Source: Anaerolineae bacterium
Lineage (GTDB): Bacteria; Chloroflexota; Anaerolineae; 4572-78; J111
DNA length: 64,000 bases
NCBI GenBank assembly: GCA_023151115.1
Contig: JAKLJP010000010.1
Coordinates: 156,159-220,158, forward strand
Direction: 5' to 3'
Shown: one piece after another, positions 44,405-52,864 of the stretch
Layout: the number at the start of each line of letters is the position of its first letter
Numbering within the stretch: the stretch's first letter is position 1
The notes under the pieces: generated by a model
The model's input: the letters and a program-made list of their open reading frames with translations, nothing else
Told to the model about the DNA's origin: nothing
The model's database searches: none
Translations under genes and position numbers: made by a program

Positions 44405-44845
44405 ATGAAAATAGCCATAGCCAGCGACGAAAAAACCTATTTAACCGATTTTGTGCAGGAGGAGTTAAAAGCACGCGGGCACGAAGTCATCCCGCTGGGG
44501 CCGCTGGCCGGGGAAAACCTGCCCTGGACGCTGGCCTCGGAGAAGCTGGCCGAAACTGTTGCCACCAAACATGCCGACGAAGGTGTTCTGTTTTGTTACA
44601 CCGGCACCGGCGCTTCAATTGCGGCCAACAAAATCCCCGGTATCCGCGCAGCCCTGTGCGGCGACGCCCAGACAGCGCGGGGAGCGCGCTGGTGGAACGA
44701 CGCCAATGTGCTGGTCATGAGCCTGCGGGCAACCTCGCCGGAGGTAGCCAGGGAAATCCTGGATGCCTGGTTCAGTGAGTCGGTACGGGAAGGCGAGCAG
44801 GAGATTATCGCCCAACTGCAAGAGATTGAGTCCCGCCATCGGTAG
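44405..44845 (+). CDS. rpiB: RpiB/LacAB-family sugar-phosphate isomerase
   Basis: 146 aa. RpiB interconverts ribose-5-phosphate and ribulose-5-phosphate. The core fits the family (MKIAIASDEKTYL, CYTGTGASIAANKIPGIRAA, WWNDANVLVMSLR). The active-site Cys aligns with the C in FCYTGTG. GAGGAGAGG precedes the ATG. It is followed by an alpha/beta hydrolase gene through a G/C-rich hairpin. Confidence 0.9.
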   Translation: MKIAIASDEKTYLTDFVQEELKARGHEVIPLGPLAGENLPWTLASEKLAETVATKHADEGVLFCYTGTGASIAANKIPGIRAALCGDAQTARGARWWNDANVLVMSLRATSPEVAREILDAWFSESVREGEQEIIAQLQEIESRHR

Positions 44846-44938
44846 AGGAGACGGGGGGCAGGGGTTAGGGGTCGGGGGTCAGAAATAAATGCGCTCGACT
44901 ATTTTCCGTCCCCTGGCCCCTGGTCCCCGACCCCCCGG
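44846..44938. repeat. G-rich/C-rich hairpin overlapping a start codon
   Basis: GGGGGGCAGGGGTTAGGGGTC pairs with GTCCCCTGGCCCCTGGTCC...GACCCCCC. The start codon of the hydrolase at 44889 lies in the loop, and the C-rich arm encodes its first 15 residues (PLAPGPRPPGYW). Confidence 0.85.
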
Positions 44939-45833
44939 CTACTGGCTGCGGTTATTCAGCGTTTTTGGGATTGCGCTGATCGTGGCGCTGCTGCTCCTGC
45001 CGGTGGCGCCGGGTTACTTGATGATGGTTGGTTTGGTTTACCCTCTTTGTTCTGAATCCGGCCAGACTCCTGCCGATTATGGGTATGAGTTTGAGGATGT
45101 GACCCTACCGGCGCGGGCGGGCGGCAGTTTTCGGGGGTATTTTGTGCCGGGCAGTAACGGCGCGGCGGTGATTGTGGTCCCGGCCTTTAACAGCGGGCGG
45201 GGCAGCCGCCTGCGCGAAGCCACCCTTCTGGCGAGTCATGGTTACGCCGTCTTCACCTTCGAGTCGCGGCGCTGCGCCGGAATAGGCGGCTTGAGCCTGG
45301 GCTATAAAGAGGTGGACGAGGTAGCCGATGCGCTGGACTACCTGCTGACGCGCCCGGAGATTGACCCGCAGCGGATTGGCGTTTACGGGTTTTCCTCGGC
45401 GGGGGCAACGGCGATTATGGCAACGGCGCGGCTGCCGGGATTGAAGGCAGTGGCCGCCGAAGGTGGCTACGGCGATTTTGCCGAAGAAACGCTTACGCCC
45501 GGCCAGAGTCGCAACCTGCTGACCGGCTACTACGAACACGTCTTCCTCTGGTCGGCCCGGCAAACGTACAGCCTGTTGACCGGCCTGGATGTCAACTTGC
45601 TCAGTCCCAGAGATGTCATCGCCCAGATTGCGCCCCGCCCGATTTTGCTGATTTACGGCAGCCGGGAGGTCAGCTTGCCTGGCGCACAGCGCCAACAGGC
45701 CGCAGCAGGCAGCAATGCCGAACTTTGGATTGTCGAAGGGGCCGGGCACGGCAACTACTTTGATGTTGCCCCCCAGGAATACGAAGCGCGGCTGACCGCA
45801 TTTTTTGATGAAGCATTAAAAAAAGGGAACTAA
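44889..45833 (+). CDS. Membrane-anchored alpha/beta hydrolase
   Basis: 314 aa. One N-terminal membrane helix (about 23-47), then an alpha/beta-hydrolase domain (about 70-312) with nucleophile Ser in GFSSAGA and His in GAGHGNY. The pattern is that of dienelactone-hydrolase/peptidase-S9-like enzymes; substrate unknown. The start codon and first residues lie within a G/C-rich hairpin repeat, so the true start may differ. An alternative is a start inside the helix region. Confidence 0.8.
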   Translation: MRSTIFRPLAPGPRPPGYWLRLFSVFGIALIVALLLLPVAPGYLMMVGLVYPLCSESGQTPADYGYEFEDVTLPARAGGSFRGYFVPGSNGAAVIVVPAFNSGRGSRLREATLLASHGYAVFTFESRRCAGIGGLSLGYKEVDEVADALDYLLTRPEIDPQRIGVYGFSSAGATAIMATARLPGLKAVAAEGGYGDFAEETLTPGQSRNLLTGYYEHVFLWSARQTYSLLTGLDVNLLSPRDVIAQIAPRPILLIYGSREVSLPGAQRQQAAAGSNAELWIVEGAGHGNYFDVAPQEYEARLTAFFDEALKKGN

Positions 45834-45837
45834 CCGA

Positions 45838-45866
45838 TTTACGATTTTAGATTTTGGATTTACGAT
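45838..45866. repeat. GATTTACGATTTTAGATTTT single-arm repeat
   Basis: Same word family as the full hairpin at 24922-24990, directly after the hydrolase stop codon. Confidence 0.7.
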
Positions 45867-45955
45867 TGGACTGAACCCACATCTTTAATCGCCCTAAAGG
45901 ATGCCCTTGCGGTATAAATTAGACATTATCCCGATTAGATTTATGTCACCCAGAA

Positions 45956-46013
45956 AGAGCAGGATTATCTGAATGATAGGATCAAAATCCTTTAATTCTG
46001 GAAATCCTGCTCT
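45956..46013. repeat. AGAGCAGGATT hairpin
   Basis: AGAGCAGGATTATCTGAA pairs with TTCTGGAAATCCTGCTCT, and GATAGGATC/AATCC pairs inside. It lies in the 287-bp gap between the hydrolase and aldolase genes; nothing else is seen except a TATAAT box at 46049. Confidence 0.85.
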
Positions 46014-46120
46014 AAACGGGGCTACAAAACGCACCCCAATTAAAGCGATATAATGTCTATAGTAAATTGACTCAAGATTCCCTCAGTTCCTTATAAATTC
46101 CCCCCAAAAAAGGAAAGATC

Positions 46121-46918
46121 ATGTCTAACAATTCACCCATTCCCTCCAATCGAATCAAACAAGCCCTGCGTGAAGGCAAATCCGTGGTCGGCACAATGAT
46201 TGCCGAGATACGCCAGCCGGCGGTGGTGCAGTTGTTGGCCAATGCCGGCTTTGATTTTGTCATCATTGACAATGAGCACGGCGCTTTCAATCTCGAAACG
46301 ATTGCCGACCTCACTCGTATGGCCGTTTATATCGGCGTGACACCGTTTGTACGCATCCCGGATTTGACCTACCCCTACATTGCCCAGTCGCTCGATGCCG
46401 GGGCGCAGGGAATTATGGCCCCGCGTATCTCCACCGCTCAGCAGGCCCGCGAGGTGGCGCAGATGATGAAATATCCGCCGTTGGGAGTGCGCGGCAGCGC
46501 CTTGAGCCGGGGCTACACCCAATTCAAAGGTGGTTCGGTTGTCGAGGCCATGGCCACTGCCAACGAAGAAACAATGCTGATCATCCAGGTTGAAACACGG
46601 GGAGCAATTGAGAACATTGAAGAGATTGTCGCCATCCCCGGCGTGGACATAACCCTGGTCGGCCCCAACGATCTCTCCATCGCCCTGGGGGTGCCGGGCC
46701 AGCAAAATCATCCCGACATGCAGGCGGCCATCCAAAAAGTGATAGACGCCTGCCAGCGACACAGCGTCTACCCGGCCATCCACATCAACGACTTGAATCT
46801 GGCGGTTCACTGGGCCAGGCAGGGCATGCGGCTGGTCAGCTCTAACGCCGAGATTGGGCTGCTGGTCAACGGGGGCTTGCAGGTGACGAAAACGATAGGG
46901 GAGGCGTTTGGCAGATAA
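46121..46918 (+). CDS. HpcH/HpaI-family aldolase
   Basis: 265 aa. Class II pyruvate aldolase fold of the HpcH/HpaI and GarL type, which cleaves 2-keto-3-deoxy or 4-hydroxy-2-oxo acids (VIIDNEHGAFN, VRIPDLTYPYIAQSLDAGAQ split, IMAPRIST, IIQVETRGAIENIEEI, VGPNDLSIALG). Catalytic His is in the HG of NEHGAF; metal ligands E and D are in VETRG and GPNDLS. SD AAAGGAAAG upstream. No catabolic neighbours point to a substrate. Confidence 0.9.
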   Translation: MSNNSPIPSNRIKQALREGKSVVGTMIAEIRQPAVVQLLANAGFDFVIIDNEHGAFNLETIADLTRMAVYIGVTPFVRIPDLTYPYIAQSLDAGAQGIMAPRISTAQQAREVAQMMKYPPLGVRGSALSRGYTQFKGGSVVEAMATANEETMLIIQVETRGAIENIEEIVAIPGVDITLVGPNDLSIALGVPGQQNHPDMQAAIQKVIDACQRHSVYPAIHINDLNLAVHWARQGMRLVSSNAEIGLLVNGGLQVTKTIGEAFGR

Positions 46919-46949
46919 TCAGCTCGATTTTTATTTTGTCTGGAGATGT

Positions 46950-46970
46950 GGTATGATAAATTATCATACC
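46950..46970 (+). promoter_or_regulatory. Perfect 21-bp palindrome upstream of mazEF-like genes
   Basis: GGTATGATAA, a central A and TTATCATACC. It lies 20 bp before the antitoxin ATG and overlaps AT-rich -10-like sequence, as expected for a toxin-antitoxin operator bound by the ribbon-helix-helix antitoxin. Confidence 0.8.
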
Positions 46971-46989
46971 TTTATTAAGAGACGAAGCG

Positions 46990-47232
46990 ATGAGTACAAC
47001 AAAAGTTGCCATTACCATTGACCAAACTTTGCTGGCAGAGATTGATCGCCTGGTTGAACAAAAAGTCTTTCCCAACCGCAGTAAAGCCGTACAGGAAGCT
47101 GTGCAAGATAAATTGGCCCGGCTCCGGCGCAGTCGCTTGGCCAGAGAGTGCGCTAAACTTGACCCTCAAGCCGAGCAAGCACTGGCCGAAGAAGGAATGG
47201 ATCAGGAGTTGGCAGGTTGGCCCGAATATTAA
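46990..47232 (+). CDS. Ribbon-helix-helix antitoxin (MazE/CopG-like)
   Basis: 80 aa. N-terminal ribbon-helix-helix motif ([31 protein letters not shown]) and an acidic C-terminal tail ([18 protein letters not shown]) that likely binds the toxin. It overlaps the toxin gene by 16 bp. The 21-bp palindrome upstream is its probable operator. Confidence 0.88.
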   Translation: MSTTKVAITIDQTLLAEIDRLVEQKVFPNRSKAVQEAVQDKLARLRRSRLARECAKLDPQAEQALAEEGMDQELAGWPEY

Positions 47233-47555
47233 GGGGTGATGTTATTTGGGCTGACCTCAACCCTGTCCGAGGACACGAGCAGGCCGGGCTGCGACCAGTG
47301 TTGGTTATTAGCCAAGATGTATTTAACCAACGCTCAGGGACGGTTATTGCGCTGGCCTTGACCAGTCAAGAGCCGGCCGCCGGCTTTCCACTGACATTTG
47401 AACTCACCACCATCCAATTACCCAAACGCTCCTGGGTTAAGATCAGCCAAATCCGCACCCTATCGGTTGAACGATTAGGACAAAAACTGGGCCGTGTTGC
47501 GCCCGAAGAACTCGATCAGATCATTGACGGGTTAAATGAAATTGTGGGCGATTGA
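47217..47555 (+). CDS. MazF/PemK-family endoribonuclease toxin
   Basis: 112 aa from a TTG start overlapping the antitoxin end. Typical MazF fold: [38 protein letters not shown] (split), [32 protein letters not shown]. Conserved Arg, Ser/Thr of the active site are present. Cleaves RNA at short motifs; the specificity is not predictable here. Confidence 0.9.
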   Translation: MARILRGDVIWADLNPVRGHEQAGLRPVLVISQDVFNQRSGTVIALALTSQEPAAGFPLTFELTTIQLPKRSWVKISQIRTLSVERLGQKLGRVAPEELDQIIDGLNEIVGD

Positions 47556-47587
47556 ATGGGGTTATAAGGTACAACAGCGAGGGATTT

Positions 47588-48565
47588 ATGCCAAAACTTT
47601 CCAATCCCAATCTCTCCCTCTTTTCCGGCAGCGTGCTGGCCTTGTTGTACGGCTTGTGGGCGCGGGTCACCTTCCAATCGCCCTGGAAAGATATGTGGGA
47701 TTTCGCCCTGGGGACCATTACCCTGGGCTTCTGTTTTGGCGTGCCCCTGGCCATCGGCGCGTTGACGGTATTTTTTGCCCCCAAGCCATATCGAGGGTCG
47801 TGGCTGTACGCTCTGTTTATGCCCTGGGTTCCGTGCCTGCTGCTGGGCGGCGCGGTTTTGCTGTTTGGTTTGGAGTTTATTATCTGTGTGGTCATGGCCC
47901 TGCCCATCTTTTTTACCCTGGCCAGCTTTGGCGGGCTGGCGATGCTGGCTATCCTCAAAAGTATTGAAAACAAAGCCGCTCAAAATACCATGCTGGGCCT
48001 GATCCTGGTGCTGCCCTACCTGATTGTTCCGGCGGAGAAGCAGCTTCCTCCGCCGGACTCTATCCGCACTGTCGAGACACACATCGAAATCCAGGCCGAC
48101 CCGGCGACGGTTTGGCGCAACGTAGTGACCGTGCCGGAAATCAGCGAGGCCGAGCAACGTTTCAGCCTGTTCCACCTGCTGGGTCTGCCCCGGCCCATCG
48201 AAGCTACCCTGTCTCACGAAGGCATCGGCGGCATCCGCAGCGCCCGTTTTGAAGAGGGGCTGGCCTTTGTCGAAACCATCAATCAGTGGGAAGAACAGCG
48301 AGCCATCCGCTTCCAGATCAAGGTGACTCCCTCCGCCTCGGTCAAACCGCCGCTGACCCAAATCGGGGGCAAATATTTGGATGTGTTTGAGGGCGGCTTT
48401 CGCATCGAACCGATGAGTGATGACCGGGTTATCCTCCATCTGAGCAGCCAGCACCGCCTGTCAACCACCTTCAATTTCTATAGCGGCCTGTGGACCGATT
48501 GGGTCATGCGCGATTTGCAGAATTACATTTTGCGGGTCATTAAAGCGCGCTGCGAGGCCAAGTGA
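47588..48565 (+). CDS. Membrane protein with C-terminal SRPBCC-like domain
   Basis: 325 aa from the ATG at 47588 (GAGGG 5 bases upstream); 12 earlier codons are rejected. Four or five membrane helices (about 10-145), then a C-terminal domain (about 160-325) resembling START/SRPBCC lipid-binding proteins (THIEIQADPATVWRNVVTV, FRIEPMSDDRVILHLSSQH). SRPBCC folds bind hydrophobic ligands, so a lipid-related role is possible. Family not named with confidence. Confidence 0.65.
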   Translation: MPKLSNPNLSLFSGSVLALLYGLWARVTFQSPWKDMWDFALGTITLGFCFGVPLAIGALTVFFAPKPYRGSWLYALFMPWVPCLLLGGAVLLFGLEFIICVVMALPIFFTLASFGGLAMLAILKSIENKAAQNTMLGLILVLPYLIVPAEKQLPPPDSIRTVETHIEIQADPATVWRNVVTVPEISEAEQRFSLFHLLGLPRPIEATLSHEGIGGIRSARFEEGLAFVETINQWEEQRAIRFQIKVTPSASVKPPLTQIGGKYLDVFEGGFRIEPMSDDRVILHLSSQHRLSTTFNFYSGLWTDWVMRDLQNYILRVIKARCEAK

Positions 48566-48577
48566 TTGTCCAAAAAT

Positions 48578-48645
48578 AAGTTCCCGCAAGTTCCTATGAG
48601 TTCCCAGGGAACTAAGGGAACTTGTAGGAACTCAAAACGGGAAGT
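48578..48645. repeat. Intergenic hairpin of AAGTTCC words
   Basis: AAGTTCCCGCAAGTTCCTATGAGTTCCC pairs with GGGAACTTGTAGGAACTC...CGGGAA. It fills the start of the 349-bp gap 48566-48914. Confidence 0.9.
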
Positions 48646-48814
48646 TAATTTTAGACGCTTTCCAAGTAGCCTGGGGCGTCGGCTGAGCGTTGACAAGTCA
48701 GCAAGCTGGCGTCAAGTGAAAAAGGCTTGGGGATATTATACTAACAATCATTGTGAGGCTGGGCCGCCTGTAAAAAACCAGGGGCCAAGCAAGCAAATCT
48801 TCTCCTCCTTTTGA

Positions 48815-48845
48815 GCGCCGGGCGATGCTGCCCGGCATTTTTTTT
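48815..48845 (+). terminator. Strong Rho-independent terminator without an obvious gene
   Basis: GCCGGGC and GCCCGGC form a perfect 7-bp stem with a 6-nt loop followed by eight T's. The nearest gene upstream ends 250 bp away. A TATACT -10-like box at 48737-48742 could start a ~95-nt RNA ending here. No protein-coding gene is apparent in 48646-48814. Confidence 0.85.
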
Positions 48846-48910
48846 GACCGGGGACGGAAGACGGGAGACCGAGGTTTTTAGACCCGGTCTCCCGTCTCCG
48901 GTCCCCGGTC
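48846..48910. repeat. Intergenic hairpin GACCGGGGACGG
   Basis: GACCGGGGACGG-AAGACGGGAGACCG pairs with CGGTCTCCCGTCT-CCGGTCCCCGGTC almost perfectly over about 26 bp around a short loop. It abuts the arfB stop codon. Confidence 0.92.
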
Positions 48911-48914
48911 ATTT

Positions 48915-49340
48915 TTAACCCTCGTCACCGATACCAGCCCGCCGCGCCCCCTTGATTTGGCTGCGACGGCGCTTGCTTTTCAAACGACGTTCCTGTGAAG
49001 CCGCCGTCGGTTTGGTGGGGCGGCGGGGTTTGGGCGGTTCAGCCGCTCGCCGGAGCAGGGCAACCAGCCGGTCGAGGGCATCTTGCCGGTTTTGTTCCTG
49101 GGTGCGGAAGCGCCGCGCCTCGATGACCAGGATGCCTTCGCCGGTCAGCCGTTTACCGGCCAGCCGAGTTAATCGCTGGCGCACCGCTTCCGGCAGCGAG
49201 GGCGAATGAGCTACATCGAAGCGAAGCTGCACTGCCGTCGCTACCTTGTTGACATTTTGGCCCCCCGGCCCAGCGGCGCGGACAAACTCATATTGAATTT
49301 CGCTCTCGTCGAGCGTGAGGGTGGAGGTGATGGGAATCAT
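48915..49340 (-). CDS. arfB: ArfB-like peptidyl-tRNA hydrolase (ribosome rescue)
   Basis: 141 aa. Release-factor-type GGQ motif in RAAGPGGQNVNKVATAVQLRF (motif split), followed by a basic C-terminal tail (RRLKSKRRRSQIKGARR) that enters the ribosomal mRNA channel. ArfB frees ribosomes stalled without a stop codon. It is 30 bp downstream of the MFS gene, on the same strand, so probably cotranscribed. Confidence 0.93.
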   Translation of the reverse strand: MIPITSTLTLDESEIQYEFVRAAGPGGQNVNKVATAVQLRFDVAHSPSLPEAVRQRLTRLAGKRLTGEGILVIEARRFRTQEQNRQDALDRLVALLRRAAEPPKPRRPTKPTAASQERRLKSKRRRSQIKGARRAGIGDEG

Positions 49341-49370
49341 AGGTCACTTTCCAGGTGAGGGGAAGCGGCG

Positions 49371-50708
49371 CTATTTGGAAAGACCATGCGTCGGCTGCAT
49401 CATTTCTGCCGGTTTGGTCACGCTCAACGGGCGGCAGTAGGTTTCGCGGGTAAAGAGAATAAACAGGAAGGACAGCCCGGCCCAGACCAGCATCAGCGAA
49501 AAGCCGGCCTGATAGGCTTCCAGGCTGTAACGCCTGACGCCGTCGAACATGTCGCCCTGCCAGCGCTGGTCGAGCATCCAACTGACCGCCGGCTGCAAAA
49601 CCATTGGCCCCAGCATGACGCTCATATTGAGCACCCCGGCGGAGGTTCCCGATAGGTAAGCCGGGACCGACTCGCGCAAAAAGGCAAAGCCAACCACCAT
49701 GCAGCCGGAGGCAAAACCGGCCACCGCCAGCAAGACTACCAGCAGCCAGATTGGCAGATGCGGAACCAAAATAATCAGCGCCCAGCAGAGGGCCATGATC
49801 GCGCAGCCGCCCACGTAAAGCGGCTTGCGCCGGCCAATTCGATCCGACAGCGCCCCAAAAATCGGCCCGCCGACCGCCCAGGCAACCAGCAGGGTGGTGT
49901 TGACCGCAGCCGCCTGGGTGGCCGGCAGGCCATAATGGCTGGTGAGAAACGAGACGCCCCACAGCCCGGAGAAGGTCAGCACCGCGCCGACAACCCCGCC
50001 CGGTATCAGGCACAGCAACCAGGCGTTGCGATAGCGGAAGATTTCGGCCAGGCCGGCCATAAAACCGGGGCGGGGGCCGCTGTCCGAGCCGGCAGGTGTA
50101 TGAGCATAGCTGGCAAACCCTTTTTCCTGGGGGTCATCCCGCACCAGCCACCAGATGGCTGCGCCCGTGACCAGCGGCAGCACCGCCGAAGCCAGCATGA
50201 CCGGCCGCCAGCCGAATTGAGCCACCAGCAGTTGCAGCGGCACGCCCGCCAGCACCGCCCCGACAATGCCGACAAACAGGGCCAACCCGGCGGCCAGCGC
50301 ATATTGGCGGGGGGCCATCCAGTGCGCGGCTAGCTTGAGCATGCCGACAAAGGCCACCGCCACCGAGCCGCCGATCAACAACCGTCCCAGGTTGGCCCAC
50401 AGCAGCCCCGGCGCCAGCGCAAACAGCAGCGTCCCCAGCCCGCAGACCAGCGCCCCGACCGTCAGCAGGCGGCGCGGCCCCCAGGTATCGGCCAGGATGC
50501 CGGTGGGCACTTGCATCGCTACATAGCTGTAAAAATAAAAGGCCGACAGGTTGCCCAGCACGGCGGCGCTAATTTGAAAGTCGGTCATCAGTTCGGCAGT
50601 CATTACTGCCGGGGCGACCCGCTGGTAAAAGCCAATCAGATAAAGCACTGCGCCCAGTCCCCAGATGGTCCAGGCCAGTCGAGCGGGGGGTGGTGTGCGT
50701 TGAGTCAT
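49371..50708 (-). CDS. MFS transporter
   Basis: 445 aa with 12 predicted membrane helices. MFS motif A-like loop GILADTWGPRRLL after TM2 and the second GALSDRIGRRKPL between TM8 and TM9 fit the major facilitator superfamily, possibly the anion:cation symporter or hexuronate family. Substrate unknown. AAAGGTGACT precedes the ATG. Cotranscribed with arfB by position. Confidence 0.88.
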   Translation of the reverse strand: MTQRTPPPARLAWTIWGLGAVLYLIGFYQRVAPAVMTAELMTDFQISAAVLGNLSAFYFYSYVAMQVPTGILADTWGPRRLLTVGALVCGLGTLLFALAPGLLWANLGRLLIGGSVAVAFVGMLKLAAHWMAPRQYALAAGLALFVGIVGAVLAGVPLQLLVAQFGWRPVMLASAVLPLVTGAAIWWLVRDDPQEKGFASYAHTPAGSDSGPRPGFMAGLAEIFRYRNAWLLCLIPGGVVGAVLTFSGLWGVSFLTSHYGLPATQAAAVNTTLLVAWAVGGPIFGALSDRIGRRKPLYVGGCAIMALCWALIILVPHLPIWLLVVLLAVAGFASGCMVVGFAFLRESVPAYLSGTSAGVLNMSVMLGPMVLQPAVSWMLDQRWQGDMFDGVRRYSLEAYQAGFSLMLVWAGLSFLFILFTRETYCRPLSVTKPAEMMQPTHGLSK

Positions 50709-50746
50709 AGAGTCACCTTTAAAGAGTGGTCGTTTTCCTGCCTGTT

Positions 50747-50920
50747 TCGCCCCGGCATGAATGCCAGGGCTAGAAAACAGCGCCGGATAAATCCGGCTTA
50801 AGGTTAATCAGCCCCATTCATGGGGCGTAGTTCACCAGCCCGGCGAATTCATCGCCGGGCGGACTCCGGACTACAAATAGGGCCGGATTAATCCATCTGG
50901 TTTATCAGCCCATTTCTTGA
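50747..50920. repeat. REP-like hairpin array, left of the RAYT
   Basis: A chain of short palindromes: CCCGGCATGAATGCCAGGG (50751-50769), GCCGGATAAATCCGGC, GCCCCATTCATGGGGC, and a GCCCGGCGA...TCGCCGGGC stem (50838-50860). The connecting words GGGCTAGAAAACAGCGCC and TTCATCGCCGGGCGG recur on the other side of the transposase at 51531-51656. Confidence 0.85.
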
Positions 50921-50951
50921 GGCGCAATATCCTGGCGGGGAGAACTTGTCA

Positions 50952-51449
50952 TCAGGCGGTGTCCAAAGCCATCAACTCTTGTCGCCACTCATCCGCCTCG
51001 ACCCAATAAGTTGAAGGTGTTTCCCGAACCAATTTGGGGAAGCTATCGTCCAGGCGTTCCAAAACCTGGATCGTCGTCCCCTGGGTGTGGTGTTCCTTTT
51101 GCCGTTCAACATAAGCAATATAGTTGGGCAATCGTTTAGCGTCAAACGAAAATGCGCCGTATTCTTCCTGCCAAAAGAAAACCGGATATTCAGGATAATC
51201 TTTGTTAAATTTTGTCGAAGCAGTAGCCTTAACTTGCCCGACAAATTTGGCTACGGCAATGCTAGGCGGAATTGAAACGACCATATGGACGTGATCTTCG
51301 ACGCCATTCAGAGCAAAAACGGTTGCGCCCAATCCTACTGCTTTTGCCCGTAGAAAATTGTGAATTATCTTTTCTACCTTTGGTGTGAGCAGCGGCTGCC
51401 GATGTTTGGTGGCCCAAACCAGATGATAAAATAGTTGACAATATGGCAT
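50952..51449 (-). mobile_element. RAYT/IS200-like Y1 transposase
   Basis: Coding sequence of 165 aa from the ATG at 51449 (AGAGGAAAACCT upstream); 31 earlier in-frame codons are rejected. Y1 transposase fold with the HUH motif H53-V-H55 (EDHVHMVV) and catalytic Tyr near 113 in IAYVERQKEHH. N-terminal HLVWATKHRQPLL is typical of IS200 and REP-associated tyrosine transposases. REP-like palindromes flank it on both sides, which favours the RAYT form over a free IS200. These domesticated enzymes process and spread REP sequences. Confidence 0.85.
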
Positions 51450-51530
51450 AGGTTTTCCTCTTTGGGCAGTATCCCATAAATTACCCCACTGGGTAAACTT
51501 CTGCATCTGGAACCCACCTTCTCGCCACCT

Positions 51531-51656
51531 ACGCCCCGACAAATGTCAGGGCTACAAAACAGCGCCTGCTCAAGCAGGCTTTTTTCTCCTTCGGACTAAA
51601 GAATCAGTCGGGTTTACCCGACGCTGTTTTCTAGCTCAGCGAGTTCATCGCCGAGC
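51531..51656. repeat. REP-like hairpin array, right of the RAYT
   Basis: GCCCCGACAAATGTCAGGGC (51533-51552), GCCTGCTCAAGCAGGC (51565-51580), GTCGGGTTTACCCGAC, and a GCTCAGCGA...TCGCCGAGC stem (51635-51656). It shares linker words with the left array but in opposite alternation. The gap 51450-51719 holds no gene. Confidence 0.85.
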
Positions 51657-51719
51657 GGTTATTGCCAAAAGCCAGGTAATGGTTGAAATACTTGACCACA
51701 ATGCCACTTTAACCTCAAA

Positions 51720-52622
51720 TTAGGCGGCCTTCTCCCCTATAAAATCCACAATCGTCCCCGCCCCCTGGCAGGTCGCCAGCACCACCCCATTCTGAGCCGG
51801 ATCACGCAGAAAAACAACGCCATCCTTTTCCTGGAAAGCCAACCCTGCTTGCTGGATCCGCTCAACTACCGCAGCCAACGCCGATGCCTCTGGCAGGTTG
51901 ATGGTGAAGTAACGCAGCCCGGCGGCGTCGGGGGGTGGAGGCGGAGCATTGACCCCGGCCCAGGTATTGAGGCCGAGATGGTGGTGATAGCCGCCGGCGG
52001 AGACAAAGCTGGCGCTGGGGCCGTAGCGCATAATCAAATCAAAGCCCAAAGTCTCCACGTAGAACGCTTCGGCGGAGGGAATAGTTGCCACGTGCAGATG
52101 AACGTGGCCGATGGTTGTCTCCGGCTCCAGGCCGGCCCAGGGTGCGGGCTGAGTTTCTAATTCGGCCAGGATGCCCTGCACATCCAGCGGATCAGTAGCC
52201 ATTTGCAACTGCCCATTCTGGCGGGGCCACTCGCTGCGCGGGCGATCCCGGTAGATTTCGATGCCGTTGCCGTCGGGGTCGGCCAGGTAGATGGCTTCGC
52301 TCACCAGATGGTCGGAGAAACCTTGCAGCGGCGTGCGCGTTTCGGCCAGATGGCGCAGCGATTGGGCCAGGGCCAGGCGGGAGGGCGTCAAAATGGCAAA
52401 GTGATACAGGCCGGTTACGCCGCTGACAGTTCGCGCGCCGGGCTGTTCGGTCAGCACCAGCAAATCCGGCCCGCCTGCACCCAGATAAGCCGTATCACCA
52501 TCGCGCCGGTGAAGTTGAAATCCCAAATTTTCCTGATAAAACGCCAGCGACCGGTCCAGATTGGCGACGATCAAATGAACGTAGCCGATGGTTGTAGCGG
52601 GATGAATGGAGAAATTGTCCAT
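51720..52622 (-). CDS. Catechol 2,3-dioxygenase-like protein (CatE/VOC family)
   Basis: 300 aa from the ATG at 52622 (AAGGAGG 8 bases upstream). Two VOC modules (about 8-130 and 165-285): IGYVHLIVANLDRSLAFYQENLGF (split) and IGHVHLHVATIPSAEAFYVETLGF (split). Metal ligands of extradiol enzymes, His in VHL and Glu in GIEIYRDRP, are present in the first half. CatE-type enzymes cleave catechols; the true substrate is not determined. Confidence 0.85.
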   Translation of the reverse strand: MDNFSIHPATTIGYVHLIVANLDRSLAFYQENLGFQLHRRDGDTAYLGAGGPDLLVLTEQPGARTVSGVTGLYHFAILTPSRLALAQSLRHLAETRTPLQGFSDHLVSEAIYLADPDGNGIEIYRDRPRSEWPRQNGQLQMATDPLDVQGILAELETQPAPWAGLEPETTIGHVHLHVATIPSAEAFYVETLGFDLIMRYGPSASFVSAGGYHHHLGLNTWAGVNAPPPPPDAAGLRYFTINLPEASALAAVVERIQQAGLAFQEKDGVVFLRDPAQNGVVLATCQGAGTIVDFIGEKAA

Positions 52623-52641
52623 CACTCAAACCTCCTTAAAA

Positions 52642-52690
52642 AGACACGAGGATTTTCTTCGCCTCTTCGCCTCACAAGTCCTCGCGTCCT
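52642..52690. repeat. ACGAGGATT hairpin with GCCTCTTCGCCTC words
   Basis: GACACGAGGATT pairs with AAGTCCTCGCGTC. It lies 20 bp before the CatE-like gene start, and shares words with the hairpin at 23789-23848. A further GCCTGCTTGACCAGGCAGC hairpin follows at 52712-52730. Confidence 0.65.
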
Positions 52691-52864
52691 CACCTCCTAA
52701 CAAAAACGCCGCCTGCTTGACCAGGCAGCGTGCTCGTGGTACGATGACCTAACCTCGTCCATCGAAATTGCACTTGTGAGTATAGCACAGGTGGGTGGGG
52801 CTGCCAACAGCAGACCGCCGACCACTGACGGCTGCCCGCCGTTTGAGCTAAGAGGATTTTAGTA

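Noticed and set aside
48566..48814. 82-codon plus-strand frame from a TTG
   Set aside because: Its first third is hairpin repeat and it has no Shine-Dalgarno or recognisable family.
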